From: CAVVAL01 sp963742725
GTDB taxonomy: Bacteria; Actinomycetota; Actinomycetes; Mycobacteriales; Cryptosporangiaceae
Length of the DNA stretch: 64,000 bases
Reading direction: 5' to 3'
Assembly (NCBI GenBank): GCA_963742725.1
Contig: CAVUMX010000001.1
Span: 496,001 to 560,000 of the forward strand
The position numbers were made by a program, and so were the translations under genes. A model generated the notes under the pieces. That model ran no database searches and was not told the origin of the DNA. It worked only from the letters and a program-made list of their open reading frames with translations. Below are positions 39,526 to 48,255 of this stretch, piece by piece (position 1 is the first letter of the stretch; each line of letters starts with the position of its first letter).

Positions 39526-42500
39526 TTAGGCCGGTTCGGCCTCGCGGAGGCGCTGGCTGATCACCTGGGTGATGCCGTCGCCGCGCATGCTCACGCCGTA
39601 CAGCGCGTCGGCGATCTCCATCGTCCGCTTCTGGTGCGTGATGATGATGAGCTGCGACGAGCTGCGCAGTTCCTCGACGAGCCCGATGAGCCGGCCGAGG
39701 TTGACGTCGTCGAGCGCGGCCTCGACCTCGTCCATGACGTAGAACGGCGACGGGCGGGCGCGGAAGATGGCCACGAGCAGCGCCACGGCGGTCAGCGACC
39801 GCTCGCCACCCGAGAGCAGCGACAGCCGCTTGACCTTCTTGCCGGGCGGGCGTGCTTCGACCTCGACGCCGGTGGTGAGCAGGTCGTTCGGGTCGGTGAG
39901 GATGAGCCGTCCCTCGCCGCCGGGGAACAGCGTCCGGAAGACGATCTCGAACTCGCGCGCGGTGTCCTCGTAGGCCGACGCGAACACTTCCAGGATCCGC
40001 TCGTCCACTTCCTTGACGACCGTCAGCAGGTCGCGGCGGGTGGCCTTGAGGTCTTCGAGCTGGGTGGCGAGGAAGGCGTGGCGCTCCTCCAGCGCCGCGA
40101 ACTCCTCCAGCGCGAGGGGGTTCACCTTGCCGAGCAGGGCGAGGTCACGTTCGGCGCGCGCCGCCCGCTTCTCCTGCGTGGGCCGGTGGTACGGGAGCGG
40201 CAGCGGCGCCGGCTCCTCCTTCTTCTCCGCTTCGGCGAGTTCGGCCAGCGACGGCGGCACCGGGATGGTCGGGCCGTACTCGGTGGTCAGCGTCTCGACG
40301 TCGATGCCGAAGTCGTCGGCGGCCTTCATCTCGAGCTGTTCGATGCGCATCCGCTGCTCGGCGCGGGCTACCTCGTCGCGGTGGACGGCGTCCGTCAGCC
40401 GGTCGAGTTCCTGCGTCAGCTGCCGCAGCGATGCCCTGAGTTCCTGCAGCTCCGCCTCGCGGACGACGCGCGCCTGCTGGACGGCGTCCCGCTCCTCGGC
40501 GGCCGCGTCCAGGGAGACCGTGATCCTGGCCAGCGCCGTCTGCGCGCCGAGCGACACGGCACGGGCCACCACGGCACCGCGCGCACGTGCGGCCCGAGCC
40601 GCTTCGGCCCGCGCCCGCGCCGCCCGTTCGGCCGCTGCCGCCCGCTCCAGGGACTCGGCCCGGCCGGCGAGCGCCCGGACCCGCTCCTCGGCGGTCCGGA
40701 CCGACAGCCGGACCTCCATCTCGTTCTGCCGCGCCTGGCTGGCCTGGGCGTTCAGCTCGTCGCGTTCGGCGGTGGACGGCTCGTCGTCGAGCGGCGCGTC
40801 GTCGAGCGCGGCCAGCCGCTCCTCCAGCGCGGTGAGCTGTTCGAGCGCGGATTCGCGGGACTCCTCGGCCCTCGCGCGGGACTGCTCGACCCGGGCGGCC
40901 TCGGCCAGTGCCGACTTGGCGGCCGCACCGAGCTGGCCCAGCTTCTCCGCGACCGCGTTCATCTGCGCGTCGGACTCGTGCAGCGCCGCGAGCGCCGCCT
41001 CCACCTCGACCTCACGCGCGCCGGCCTGCTCACGTGCCTCGCCGAGCTGCACCGCGAGCTGCCGGGCGCGCTGTGCGGAGGCGTTCCCGCTGGCCTGCGC
41101 CTCCTCGACGGCGGCCTGCACCTCGATGACGCTCGGCGCGCTCGCCGAACCACCGACGGCCCAGTCGGCGCCGAGCAGGTCGCCGTCGCGGGTGACCGCC
41201 CGCACGCGGGGCTCCGCCCGGACCAGCGCCTCCGCGGCGGCCAGATCGTCGACCATCGCGACCCGGTCCAGGGCGCGGCGCAGCGCGGGGACCAGCGCGT
41301 CCGGCGCCCGGACGACGTCCAGCGCCCAGCGGACGCCAGCCGGCAGCACCGGCCACGGCTCGTCCACGCGCGGCGCGCCGCCGACGAGGAACTGGGCCTG
41401 GCCGGCGTCCTGGGACTTCAGCAGTTCGAGCCCCGCCACGGCATCGGCGGGAGCCGCCACGGCCACGGCATCGGCCAGCCCGCCGAGGGCGGCCGCGAGC
41501 GTCGCCTCGTACCCGGGCTCGACGGTGAGCAGCGCGGCCACGCTGCCGAGCAGGCCAGGAAGCCGGTCACCCGCCGCGAGAAGGGCACCGGCTCCGTCCT
41601 TACGTTTTAGCCCTAGGGCGAGCGCCTCCTCGCGGGCCTTCCACTCGGACGCCTCCCGCTCGGCCTTGCGCTCGGCGTCGGCCAACTCCTTGACGCGGGC
41701 GCTGATCGCCTCGTACGCCTCGGTGGCGGCGACGTGCCGCTCGTCCAGGCCGAACTCGCCCTCGTCCAGGCCGTGCACTTCCTCCTGGAGCTGCTCGAAC
41801 TGGCGCTGGGCCGCCGCCGCGCGCTCCTGCGCCTCGGCGTACGCGGTGGAGAGCCGTTCGATCTCTTCCGTGGCCGCGGACGTGCGGCTGCGGGCGGTAT
41901 TCACCTGGCCGGTGAGCTTGGCCAGGCCCTCGCGCCGGTCGGCGACCGCGCGGACGGCCGCGACCAGCGCCTTCTCGGCCTGCTCGGCGCGACGCTCGTA
42001 CGACTGGCGGTTCTCGACGGCCTCCGCGAGCCGGGACCGGTCGGTCTCCAGCGCCTCGGCCAGCGCCTCGTACTGGGCGCGGACCGTCGCGGCCTCGCGT
42101 TCCAGGGCCTCCGGGTCGCGGGACGGGCGGGTGTCCTCGGGCTCGGCGGACAGGAAGCGGACGCGCTCCCCGGCGAGCTGCGCGGTGCCGCGGAACCGCT
42201 CCTGCAGTGCCGACAGCCGGTACCAGGTCTCCTGCGCGCGGGCCAGGATCGGCGCGTCGGCGGCCATCGCCGTGTCCAGCGTGGCCTCGCGGGTGCGCGC
42301 CGTCTCCAGGTCCTTCTCGACGACCGCGCGCCGGGCCCGCATGGCGGACTCGTCCGCGACCTCCTTCTCCAGCTCCGTCCGGAGCCCGAGCAGGTCGTCG
42401 GCGAGCAGGCGCAGGCGGGCGTCGCGCAGGTCGGCCTGGACAGTGGCGGCGCGGCGGGCCACCTCGGCCTGCTTGCCGAGCGGCTTGAGCTGGCGGCGCA

Positions 42501-43092
42501 GTTCGCCGGTGAGGTCGGTCAGGCGCGTGAGGTTGGCCTCCATCGCGTCCAGCTTCCGCAGCGCCTTCTCCTTGCGCTTGCGGTGCTTGAGGACGCCGGC
42601 GGCTTCCTCGATGTAGCCACGGCGGTCCTCCGGACGGCCGGACAGGACGCCGTCGAGCTGCCCTTGGCCGACGATGACGTGCATCTCGCGGCCGATACCG
42701 GAGTCGGACAGCAGCTCCTGGATGTCGAGCAGGCGGCACGAGTCGCCGTTGATCTCGTACTCGCTCTCACCGGACCGGTAGACCCGGCGGGTGATCGACA
42801 CCTCGCTGTACTCGATCGGCAACGCACCGTCGTGGTTGTCGATCGTCAGCGTCACCTCGGCGCGGCCGAGCGGGCCACGGCCGGCCGTGCCTGCGAAGAT
42901 GACGTCTTCCATCTTGCCGCCGCGCAGCGCTTTGGCGCCCTGCTCGCCAAGTACCCAGGACATGGCGTCGACCACGTTCGACTTGCCCGAGCCGTTAGGG
43001 CCCACCACGCAGGTGATGCCCGGCTCGAAGCGCAGGGTGGTCGCGGACGCGAAGGACTTGAAGCCCTTCAGCGTGAGGCTCTTGAGATGCAC
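39526..43092 (-). CDS. smc: Chromosome segregation protein SMC
   Basis: ATPase of the bacterial condensin that organises and segregates chromosomes with ScpA/ScpB. 1188 residues: N-terminal Walker A (VVGPNGSGKSNVVDAMSW), a first coiled coil of about 330 residues, a hinge around residues 500-650 (LLGSVAALLTVEPGYEATLA), and a second coiled coil rich in Ala/Glu/Arg. The C-terminal head has the signature LSGGERSLTAVALLVA and Walker B FYVMDEVEAALDDVN. Full family length. The DNA is highly coding-biased, which produces long antisense open frames. Confidence 0.98.
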   Translation of the reverse strand: MHLKSLTLKGFKSFASATTLRFEPGITCVVGPNGSGKSNVVDAMSWVLGEQGAKALRGGKMEDVIFAGTAGRGPLGRAEVTLTIDNHDGALPIEYSEVSITRRVYRSGESEYEINGDSCRLLDIQELLSDSGIGREMHVIVGQGQLDGVLSGRPEDRRGYIEEAAGVLKHRKRKEKALRKLDAMEANLTRLTDLTGELRRQLKPLGKQAEVARRAATVQADLRDARLRLLADDLLGLRTELEKEVADESAMRARRAVVEKDLETARTREATLDTAMAADAPILARAQETWYRLSALQERFRGTAQLAGERVRFLSAEPEDTRPSRDPEALEREAATVRAQYEALAEALETDRSRLAEAVENRQSYERRAEQAEKALVAAVRAVADRREGLAKLTGQVNTARSRTSAATEEIERLSTAYAEAQERAAAAQRQFEQLQEEVHGLDEGEFGLDERHVAATEAYEAISARVKELADAERKAEREASEWKAREEALALGLKRKDGAGALLAAGDRLPGLLGSVAALLTVEPGYEATLAAALGGLADAVAVAAPADAVAGLELLKSQDAGQAQFLVGGAPRVDEPWPVLPAGVRWALDVVRAPDALVPALRRALDRVAMVDDLAAAEALVRAEPRVRAVTRDGDLLGADWAVGGSASAPSVIEVQAAVEEAQASGNASAQRARQLAVQLGEAREQAGAREVEVEAALAALHESDAQMNAVAEKLGQLGAAAKSALAEAARVEQSRARAEESRESALEQLTALEERLAALDDAPLDDEPSTAERDELNAQASQARQNEMEVRLSVRTAEERVRALAGRAESLERAAAAERAARARAEAARAARARGAVVARAVSLGAQTALARITVSLDAAAEERDAVQQARVVREAELQELRASLRQLTQELDRLTDAVHRDEVARAEQRMRIEQLEMKAADDFGIDVETLTTEYGPTIPVPPSLAELAEAEKKEEPAPLPLPYHRPTQEKRAARAERDLALLGKVNPLALEEFAALEERHAFLATQLEDLKATRRDLLTVVKEVDERILEVFASAYEDTAREFEIVFRTLFPGGEGRLILTDPNDLLTTGVEVEARPPGKKVKRLSLLSGGERSLTAVALLVAIFRARPSPFYVMDEVEAALDDVNLGRLIGLVEELRSSSQLIIITHQKRTMEIADALYGVSMRGDGITQVISQRLREAEPA

Positions 43093-43196
43093 GGGACTCC
43101 GGCGAGGTCGCTATCGGTACCGATGCCGTGCGGGTCACGCACGGCGAGGAACTGACGATACCGCGCTGACCGGCGTCAAGCTGGGCAGCCGGAACC

Positions 43197-43225
43197 CACG
43201 GAGCGTCGCTGTCAGCGGCTCCGTG
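43197..43225 (-). terminator. Hairpin terminator after the small coiled-coil gene
   Basis: CACGGAGC (43197-43204) pairs with GCTCCGTG (43218-43225), with an inner CGCTG/CAGCG stem. It starts ten bases beyond the stop of the 68-residue gene and before the smc promoter region. No U-run follows, as is common for actinobacterial terminators. The 142-base gap also holds a TTGACG hexamer that may belong to the smc promoter. Confidence 0.5.
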
Positions 43226-43234
43226 TACAGGTAA

Positions 43235-43441
43235 TCAGGTGAGTGCGGGCGCTTCGATCGAGGTCATGCGACGCAGGTCGTCGTCCTGCGCGGCGAGCCC
43301 CGCCATGAGTCGGTCGTTGTCGGCCTTCAGGCGGGCTACCTCGAACTCCAGTGCCTGCACCGTGATCCTCAGCCGCTGGACCTCGTCGCGCATACGCTGA
43401 TCTGTAGCGGTGCCGACGTGGCCGAACAGGGCCTTAGCCAT
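43235..43441 (-). CDS. Small coiled-coil protein, unknown function
   Basis: A 68-residue protein with a strongly predicted coiled coil: RMRDEVQRLRITVQALEFEV followed by ARLKADNDRLMAGLAAQDDD has leucine/valine heptads. Begins MAKALFGHVGTATDQRMRDE. The ATG at 43441 has AGGAG seven bases upstream, good evidence for translation. Similar short proteins occur in other actinomycetes, but I know no function. It lies just upstream of smc in the same direction, separated by a hairpin. Confidence 0.75.
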   Translation of the reverse strand: MAKALFGHVGTATDQRMRDEVQRLRITVQALEFEVARLKADNDRLMAGLAAQDDDLRRMTSIEAPALT

Positions 43442-43702
43442 TTGGTGTCTCCTCGTATGGGCGTCTCATGCCGGGTCGTTCGGCGTGACGCGCGCCTTGC
43501 CCCGGCGAGTCCGGGCAGCGGTACACCCATACTCCCGCGCGGGTCGCCGCTGGTCAATGGCTCCGGCGTGGCGCAGGTGCCGGCGCGTCGTGAAGCTCGT
43601 CACCCGGCGTGTCGACACACCCCGGAAACACCACTTTAACGGACGGACGGGGCAACGCCACCGCGCCGCCACGCCACTCGGGCGCGTCAACCGGTGCCCA
43701 GC

Positions 43703-43981
43703 TCAGCGCTCGAAGAAGCCGGTCAGGTCGCCTTTCGGCGGCCCGAACCGCTCGACGACGGTGTCCACCCGGCCCGGCGTGTTCCCGCCACGCAACGCCG
43801 CCAGCAATCGATCGCAGGACGCCCGGTCCCCCTCGGCCACGACCTCCACCCGGCCATCCGCCGCATTGCGGGCGAACCCGACAAGTCCCAGCTCCAGGGC
43901 CCGGGCGCGCGTCCACCAGCGGAACCCCACGCCCTGGACACGGCCGTGCACCCACGCGGACATCCTCACCGGATCGGTCAT
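43703..43981 (-). CDS. acyP: Acylphosphatase
   Basis: A 92-residue enzyme hydrolysing acyl phosphates. The signature VHGRVQGVGFRWWTRARALE includes the phosphate-binding loop and catalytic Arg; the Asn is in GFARNAADGRVEVVAEGD. ATG at 43981. An acylphosphatase gene between smc and fpg is conserved in actinobacteria. The gap to the coiled-coil gene (43442-43702) contains no gene I can support. Confidence 0.95.
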   Translation of the reverse strand: MTDPVRMSAWVHGRVQGVGFRWWTRARALELGLVGFARNAADGRVEVVAEGDRASCDRLLAALRGGNTPGRVDTVVERFGPPKGDLTGFFER

Positions 43982-44041
43982 GGGTTTAGAGTGCCGTATC
44001 CCTCCCGCCCGAACGGCGACCGCCCGGAGACCCTGCCCCGC

Positions 44042-44614
44042 ATGAAGCTCGTCTTACGCCCGATCATCGTGCTGGCCCTGATCGCCCTGGCCCTGGCCAT
44101 CTCGTGGTTCCCGTGGCGCGACCAGGACACCGACACCGGCGCCGTCTCCGCGCCGCCGGAACCGCCGCCCGTCGCGCAACCGCCCACCACACCCCCGCGC
44201 CCCGATCCGACGCCCGGACCGATGCCGTCCGGTGACCAGGCCCTCGCCGACCAGGTCGTGGCGCTCGTCAACGCCGAACGCGCCAAGGCCCGGTGCGGTG
44301 CCGTCCGCCCGGACGCCCGGCTGACCGGCGCCGCGCTCGCCCACAGCGCCGACATGGCCCGCCGCGGGTATCTCAGCCACGACGGACTCGACGGCCTCGA
44401 TCCGTGGGAGCGCGCTCGCGCGGCCGGGTATCCGTCCCTGACCGGGGAGAACATCGCGGTCGGCTATCCGGACGCGAAGACGGTCATGTCCGGATGGGTC
44501 GCGAGCAAGGCCCACCGGGCGCCGATCGTCAACTGCCCCGCGCGCTCGATCGGCGTCGGCATCGCGCGGACCCGTACCGGCACCCCGTACTGGACCCAGC
44601 TCCTAGGCTCCTGA
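44042..44614 (+). CDS. Membrane-anchored CAP (SCP/PR1) domain protein
   Basis: 190 residues: an N-terminal signal anchor (LRPIIVLALIALALAISWF), a Pro-rich linker of about 40 residues (PPVAQPPTTPPRPDPTPGP), and a CAP domain. The CAP domain has LVNAERAKARCGAVRPD, ALAHSADMARRGYLSHDG and YPSLTGENIAVGYPD, giving the usual His and Glu cleft residues, and two cysteines. Exported or surface-bound; role unknown. ATG at 44042, divergent from acylphosphatase. Confidence 0.88.
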   Translation: MKLVLRPIIVLALIALALAISWFPWRDQDTDTGAVSAPPEPPPVAQPPTTPPRPDPTPGPMPSGDQALADQVVALVNAERAKARCGAVRPDARLTGAALAHSADMARRGYLSHDGLDGLDPWERARAAGYPSLTGENIAVGYPDAKTVMSGWVASKAHRAPIVNCPARSIGVGIARTRTGTPYWTQLLGS

Positions 44615-44626
44615 CCCGCCTCGACC

Positions 44627-44675
44627 TTCGGACTTTTGAGGGTCTGACGCACCGCGCGACCCTCAAAAGTCCGAA
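44627..44675. repeat. Dispersed palindrome, family 1, copy B
   Basis: Arms TTCGGACTTTTGAGGGT (44627-44643) and perfect complement (44659-44675), loop of 15 bases. It sits between the convergent 3' ends of the CAP and ATP-grasp genes. This position fits a bidirectional terminator. Loop unlike copies A and C. Confidence 0.8.
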
Positions 44676-44697
44676 ACTCGGCGGGACGGCGGCGGGC

Positions 44698-45996
44698 TCA
44701 GCGGACGTCGAAGCGGGCCTCGATCGCGCGGACGGTCGCCACGTCGGCCGCGACCGCCTCCGCGGACCGACCCGCCAGCACGATCTGGCCGAGCGACGAG
44801 AAGATGTCCAGCGTCTGCGCCACGCGGTCGCCGGTGCGCCACGCGACGTGCGTGCTGTGGTGGGTCGGCAGCGCCTCGGCCTCGGCGAGCAGCTCCGCGT
44901 TGTGCCACACGCCGCTGGCCGGCGAGGACAGGTACACGAGCGTGAGGTGCTGCCGCAGCGTGTAGACCTCGGGCCCGACCTCGCCGTGCGCGACGTGACG
45001 CACGTGCCGGTCGATCTGGCTGTCGCCCGTGGCGACCCGTTGCAGCGTCTGCTGGCGGCCGCCCGCGATCCGGCTGTTGACCTCGATGAGGCGCAGGCCG
45101 CGGGCCGTGTCCATCACCTCGACGTGGGCCGCGCCGTTCGCCAGGCCGACGGCGTCCAGTACCTGCCGGACGTACTGAAAGAGGGTGTTGATCTCGGGGT
45201 TGTCCGGGGGCAGGAACTCGACGGCCTCGTAGATGCCGAGCCGGTCGCCGACCTCGCGCTTGCGGTAGCGGCAGACCAGGGCGAGCGAGTGCCGGCCGTC
45301 GACGGAGTAGGTGTCGACCGCGTACTCGACACCGTCGGCGAACTCCTGGACGAGCACGCCGTCGTTGCGGACGCCCATCTTGTTGACGTCGCCGAGCATG
45401 CTCTCGAAGACCGGGCGCCAGTCCTGGCCGGGCCGGACGATGTGCACGCTGTCGGCGCCGGCGCTGCGCGGCGGCTTGAGGACGAGCGACGCGCCGCGGA
45501 GCCCGGTGGCGTCGAGCCACGCGTCGACCTCGGCGGCATCGGCGGCGCAGATCTGCTCCAGCCGGGGCACGTCGGCGGCGACCAGCGCGCGGTGGGTCTC
45601 CCACTTGTCGCGCCGAGCCTCGGCGAGCGCGGGCTCGTTGCCGGTGCCGGGGAACAGGCGGTCGGTCAGCGCCTCGGCCAGCTCGATCCCGGAGTCGGTA
45701 CCGGGAACGACCCGCACCGGGCCGAGCGCGCGCAGCTCGTCGACGAGCCGCTCGAACGGCGCGCACCCGTCGAGGACGTGCGCGAAGTGGGTCGGGTCCC
45801 AGGTGGCGGACGCGATGGCCGGCAGGGAGAACGCCGTGCGGATCGCGATGGAACTCATTCCTGCCTGGCGGAATGCGGGAGCGAAACCGTGGCCGGACGA
45901 ATAGGGGTCGACAATCGCGACGAGCGCGCTGTCGATCGGCGTGGTGGTGGCGGCTGAATCAGCGAGAATCGCGGGCACGGAGAATCCAATTCGCAT
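44698..45996 (-). CDS. ATP-grasp ligase (L-amino-acid ligase-like)
   Basis: A 432-residue ATP-grasp enzyme. The N-terminal domain VAIVDPYSSGHGFAPAFRQA matches the pre-ATP-grasp fold of carboxylate-amine ligases. The ATP site has LVLKPPRSAGADSVHIV and VLVQEFADGVEYAVDTYS. Metal ligands are in HVEVMDTARGLRLIEVNSRI. Such enzymes often join amino acids or similar acids in small peptide natural products. Divergent from a PPDK-like enzyme and MFS exporter with a 282-base promoter region, which suggests one locus. Product unknown. Confidence 0.85.
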   Translation of the reverse strand: MRIGFSVPAILADSAATTTPIDSALVAIVDPYSSGHGFAPAFRQAGMSSIAIRTAFSLPAIASATWDPTHFAHVLDGCAPFERLVDELRALGPVRVVPGTDSGIELAEALTDRLFPGTGNEPALAEARRDKWETHRALVAADVPRLEQICAADAAEVDAWLDATGLRGASLVLKPPRSAGADSVHIVRPGQDWRPVFESMLGDVNKMGVRNDGVLVQEFADGVEYAVDTYSVDGRHSLALVCRYRKREVGDRLGIYEAVEFLPPDNPEINTLFQYVRQVLDAVGLANGAAHVEVMDTARGLRLIEVNSRIAGGRQQTLQRVATGDSQIDRHVRHVAHGEVGPEVYTLRQHLTLVYLSSPASGVWHNAELLAEAEALPTHHSTHVAWRTGDRVAQTLDIFSSLGQIVLAGRSAEAVAADVATVRAIEARFDVR

Positions 45997-46278
45997 CGAC
46001 TGGGCGGGGGCGGAGCGGGCACCAGCCGTAGCGGTAGGGGCCCCGAATCTTCCGGTTCCTGACGCTAAGCGGGTTCACTTTCTGTGTCAACGCACAGCGA
46101 CGTGGCTAACATTCGAAGGCGTAGGCGGTCCCTCACCGAACGCCCTGTGACGGAGCGCACGTTATCCGAATGGCTCGGGGAATTGTCCTGAACTGTTGTT
46201 CAGTGGCATCCTCGGTGCATCCCCGATAGCCGGCTCCCTTTCTGCGTGCCGGAAACCTCAATGAGGAGGCACAAAAGA
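45997..46278. promoter_or_regulatory. Divergent promoter region with palindrome
   Basis: The gap between ATP-grasp and PPDK-like genes is less GC-rich than its surroundings. It contains the dyad CTGAAC-TGTT-GTTCAG at 46188-46203, about 75 bases before the PPDK-like start, a possible operator. No regulator gene is adjacent. No reliable -35/-10 pair was assigned. Confidence 0.4.
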
Positions 46279-48255
46279 ATGGCAACCGGCACCGGAGCTC
46301 TGGATGACGTCGCCTACGCGCTCGTGGACGAGAGGCTGACGCTGTCGGCGTTCCAGGCCCTCTCCGGCGTCCTCGCCGGCCACCGGTACGTGAAGACCGT
46401 GGTGGACCGCGAGACGGGCACCATCCACTTCATCGACAGCGAGCACACCGCGTTCCACGTGCAGTACATCGCCCGCCACATCCTCGCCATGCCGGACGCC
46501 GAACTGGAGGCCGGCATCGAGGCGTTCAACGAGAGCGTCTACGTCGATCCGGACCGCCGCTTCTACCTGGGCATCCTCGCGCTGCACGCGCGCGCCGACG
46601 AGCACACCGGCCAGGACCGCCGGTTCCTCTCGCTGGAGACGACCGAGGCCGACACGATGTCGGCGGACATGCTCGCGTACTTCTACGGCGTCGTGCGCGA
46701 GCATGCCGACGCGGCGCTGCCGCTGCTGCTCAAGCCGGCCAACCACCTGCAGGAACACAGCCTGGCCGGCCGCGACGACGTGCCGTGCGTGTCCGCCGCC
46801 GAGCTGTTCTCGTCGGCGAAGTTCGTGCCGCTCAACGCCGGCACCGCGCGGGGACGGATCCGCGCGTTCCGGACCGAGCAGGAGTACCGCACGGCCGGCG
46901 CGCCGCTCGAATGGAATGACATCGTCGTCATGCACCGCGTCCCGGACGACATCCCGCGCGTCGCCGGCATCGTCAACGCCCACCACACCACGCCGCTGTC
47001 GCACACGAACGTCCTCGCGACCGGCTGGCAGATCCCCAACGCGATCCAGCTCGACGTGTTCGCCCAGATCGACGCCGACGGCCTCGACGGCCAGTGGGTC
47101 GAGTACACGGTCGGCGCCGGCGGCATGACCCTGACCCCGATCGAGCAGCCGGCCGACGTCCCGCCCGCCTGGCGCGTCCAGCAGATCACCCTGGAGACGC
47201 CCGAGGCCGAGCACGCCACGATCGCGCCGCTCAGCGCGCTGCGGATGGGCGACCGCTACCGGTACGGCACCAAGGCGGCGAACCTCGGCGAGCTGACGCA
47301 CGTCCTGGAGTACGGCTCCGAGCGGCTCCTCGGCTACTACTCCGTGCCGCGCTGGCCCCGTCCGAACCTGCTCAGCTACCTGACGAAGCTGCTGCCGGGC
47401 GGCGAGGCGACGACCGATGCCGCGTGGCGTTTCCTCCAGGAGCACGTCCAGGTGCCGCGCGGGATCGCGATCCCGTTCTCGTTCCAGCGGCGGTTCCTGG
47501 AGTCGTCCCCGGCGATCCAGCAGGGCATCGGCAAGCTCAAGATGGCGCTCGAACTGGACGCCCGCGAGATCGACGCGCTGTGCCTGTCGCTCCAGCGGAT
47601 GATCCGCGCGGCCCGCATGACCGACGAGATGCAGCGCGACATCGACGCCGCGATCTTCACGCACCTCGGCGGCGTGGGCAGTTTCGTGGTCCGCAGCTCG
47701 TCCAACGCCGAGGACCTGGCCGGGTTCTCCGCCGCCGGCATCTACGAGTCGACGAACCACAACACGACCGCCGCCACGATCTTCACGAGCATCAAGGAGG
47801 TCTGGGCGTCGCTGGTGTCGCCGCGCGCGGTGCGGCTGCGGCAGCAGGCCGGGATCTCCCTGGACGACTGCTACATGGGCGTGATCGTCCAGGAGGAGGT
47901 CTCCTCCCGCATGGGCGGCGTCCTCGTGACGACCAACCCCACCAACCGGGCCGACATCCGCACGGTCTACGTCAACGTCTCGACCAAGGTCACGGACGTC
48001 GTCGCCGGCGAGAGCCAGCCCATCCAGGTCCTCTACAACACGCTCGAAGGCGGCGGCCGGACGCTGTCCCTCGGCGACGCCGCGAGCGACCTCGACGCCG
48101 CCGGCCAGCGTTCGCTGGAGAACTTCGCGCTCGCCTCCCGGTTCCTCCAGGCGCACTTCTCCCCGGACTACACGTTCAGCTCGCCCGTCGACATCGAGTG
48201 GGCCGCCGGCGCGGGCACGATCCACCTTCTCCAGCTCCGCCCGTACGCGTCGTGA
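46279..48255 (+). CDS. PEP/pyruvate-binding (PPDK/PEP synthase-like) enzyme
   Basis: 658 residues. The first 190 or so are not recognised. A swivelling phosphohistidine domain follows with His242 in HTTPLSHTNVLATGW. From about 340 a PPDK_N ATP-grasp domain runs to the end: RYGTKAANLGELTHVLEY, SFVVRSSSNAEDLAGFSAAG, IVQEEVSSRMGGVLVT and VDIEWAAGAGTIHLLQLRP. No PEP/pyruvate TIM barrel is present, so it probably phosphorylates another acceptor. The His domain lies before the ATP domain, the reverse of PPDK and rifampicin phosphotransferase. ATG 46279 has AGGAGG eight to nine bases upstream. Confidence 0.82.
   Translation: MATGTGALDDVAYALVDERLTLSAFQALSGVLAGHRYVKTVVDRETGTIHFIDSEHTAFHVQYIARHILAMPDAELEAGIEAFNESVYVDPDRRFYLGILALHARADEHTGQDRRFLSLETTEADTMSADMLAYFYGVVREHADAALPLLLKPANHLQEHSLAGRDDVPCVSAAELFSSAKFVPLNAGTARGRIRAFRTEQEYRTAGAPLEWNDIVVMHRVPDDIPRVAGIVNAHHTTPLSHTNVLATGWQIPNAIQLDVFAQIDADGLDGQWVEYTVGAGGMTLTPIEQPADVPPAWRVQQITLETPEAEHATIAPLSALRMGDRYRYGTKAANLGELTHVLEYGSERLLGYYSVPRWPRPNLLSYLTKLLPGGEATTDAAWRFLQEHVQVPRGIAIPFSFQRRFLESSPAIQQGIGKLKMALELDAREIDALCLSLQRMIRAARMTDEMQRDIDAAIFTHLGGVGSFVVRSSSNAEDLAGFSAAGIYESTNHNTTAATIFTSIKEVWASLVSPRAVRLRQQAGISLDDCYMGVIVQEEVSSRMGGVLVTTNPTNRADIRTVYVNVSTKVTDVVAGESQPIQVLYNTLEGGGRTLSLGDAASDLDAAGQRSLENFALASRFLQAHFSPDYTFSSPVDIEWAAGAGTIHLLQLRPYAS

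Noticed and set aside
39634..42616. Very long open frames antisense to smc
   Set aside because: They follow from the strong codon bias of smc. The products are Arg/Ser-rich or His/Asp/Glu-rich low-complexity with no domains, and smc is complete on the other strand.
43093..43196. TTGACG and TATCGT as an smc promoter
   Set aside because: The spacing is only 13 bases, too short for a normal promoter. The TTGACG may still be a -35 with an unrecognised -10.
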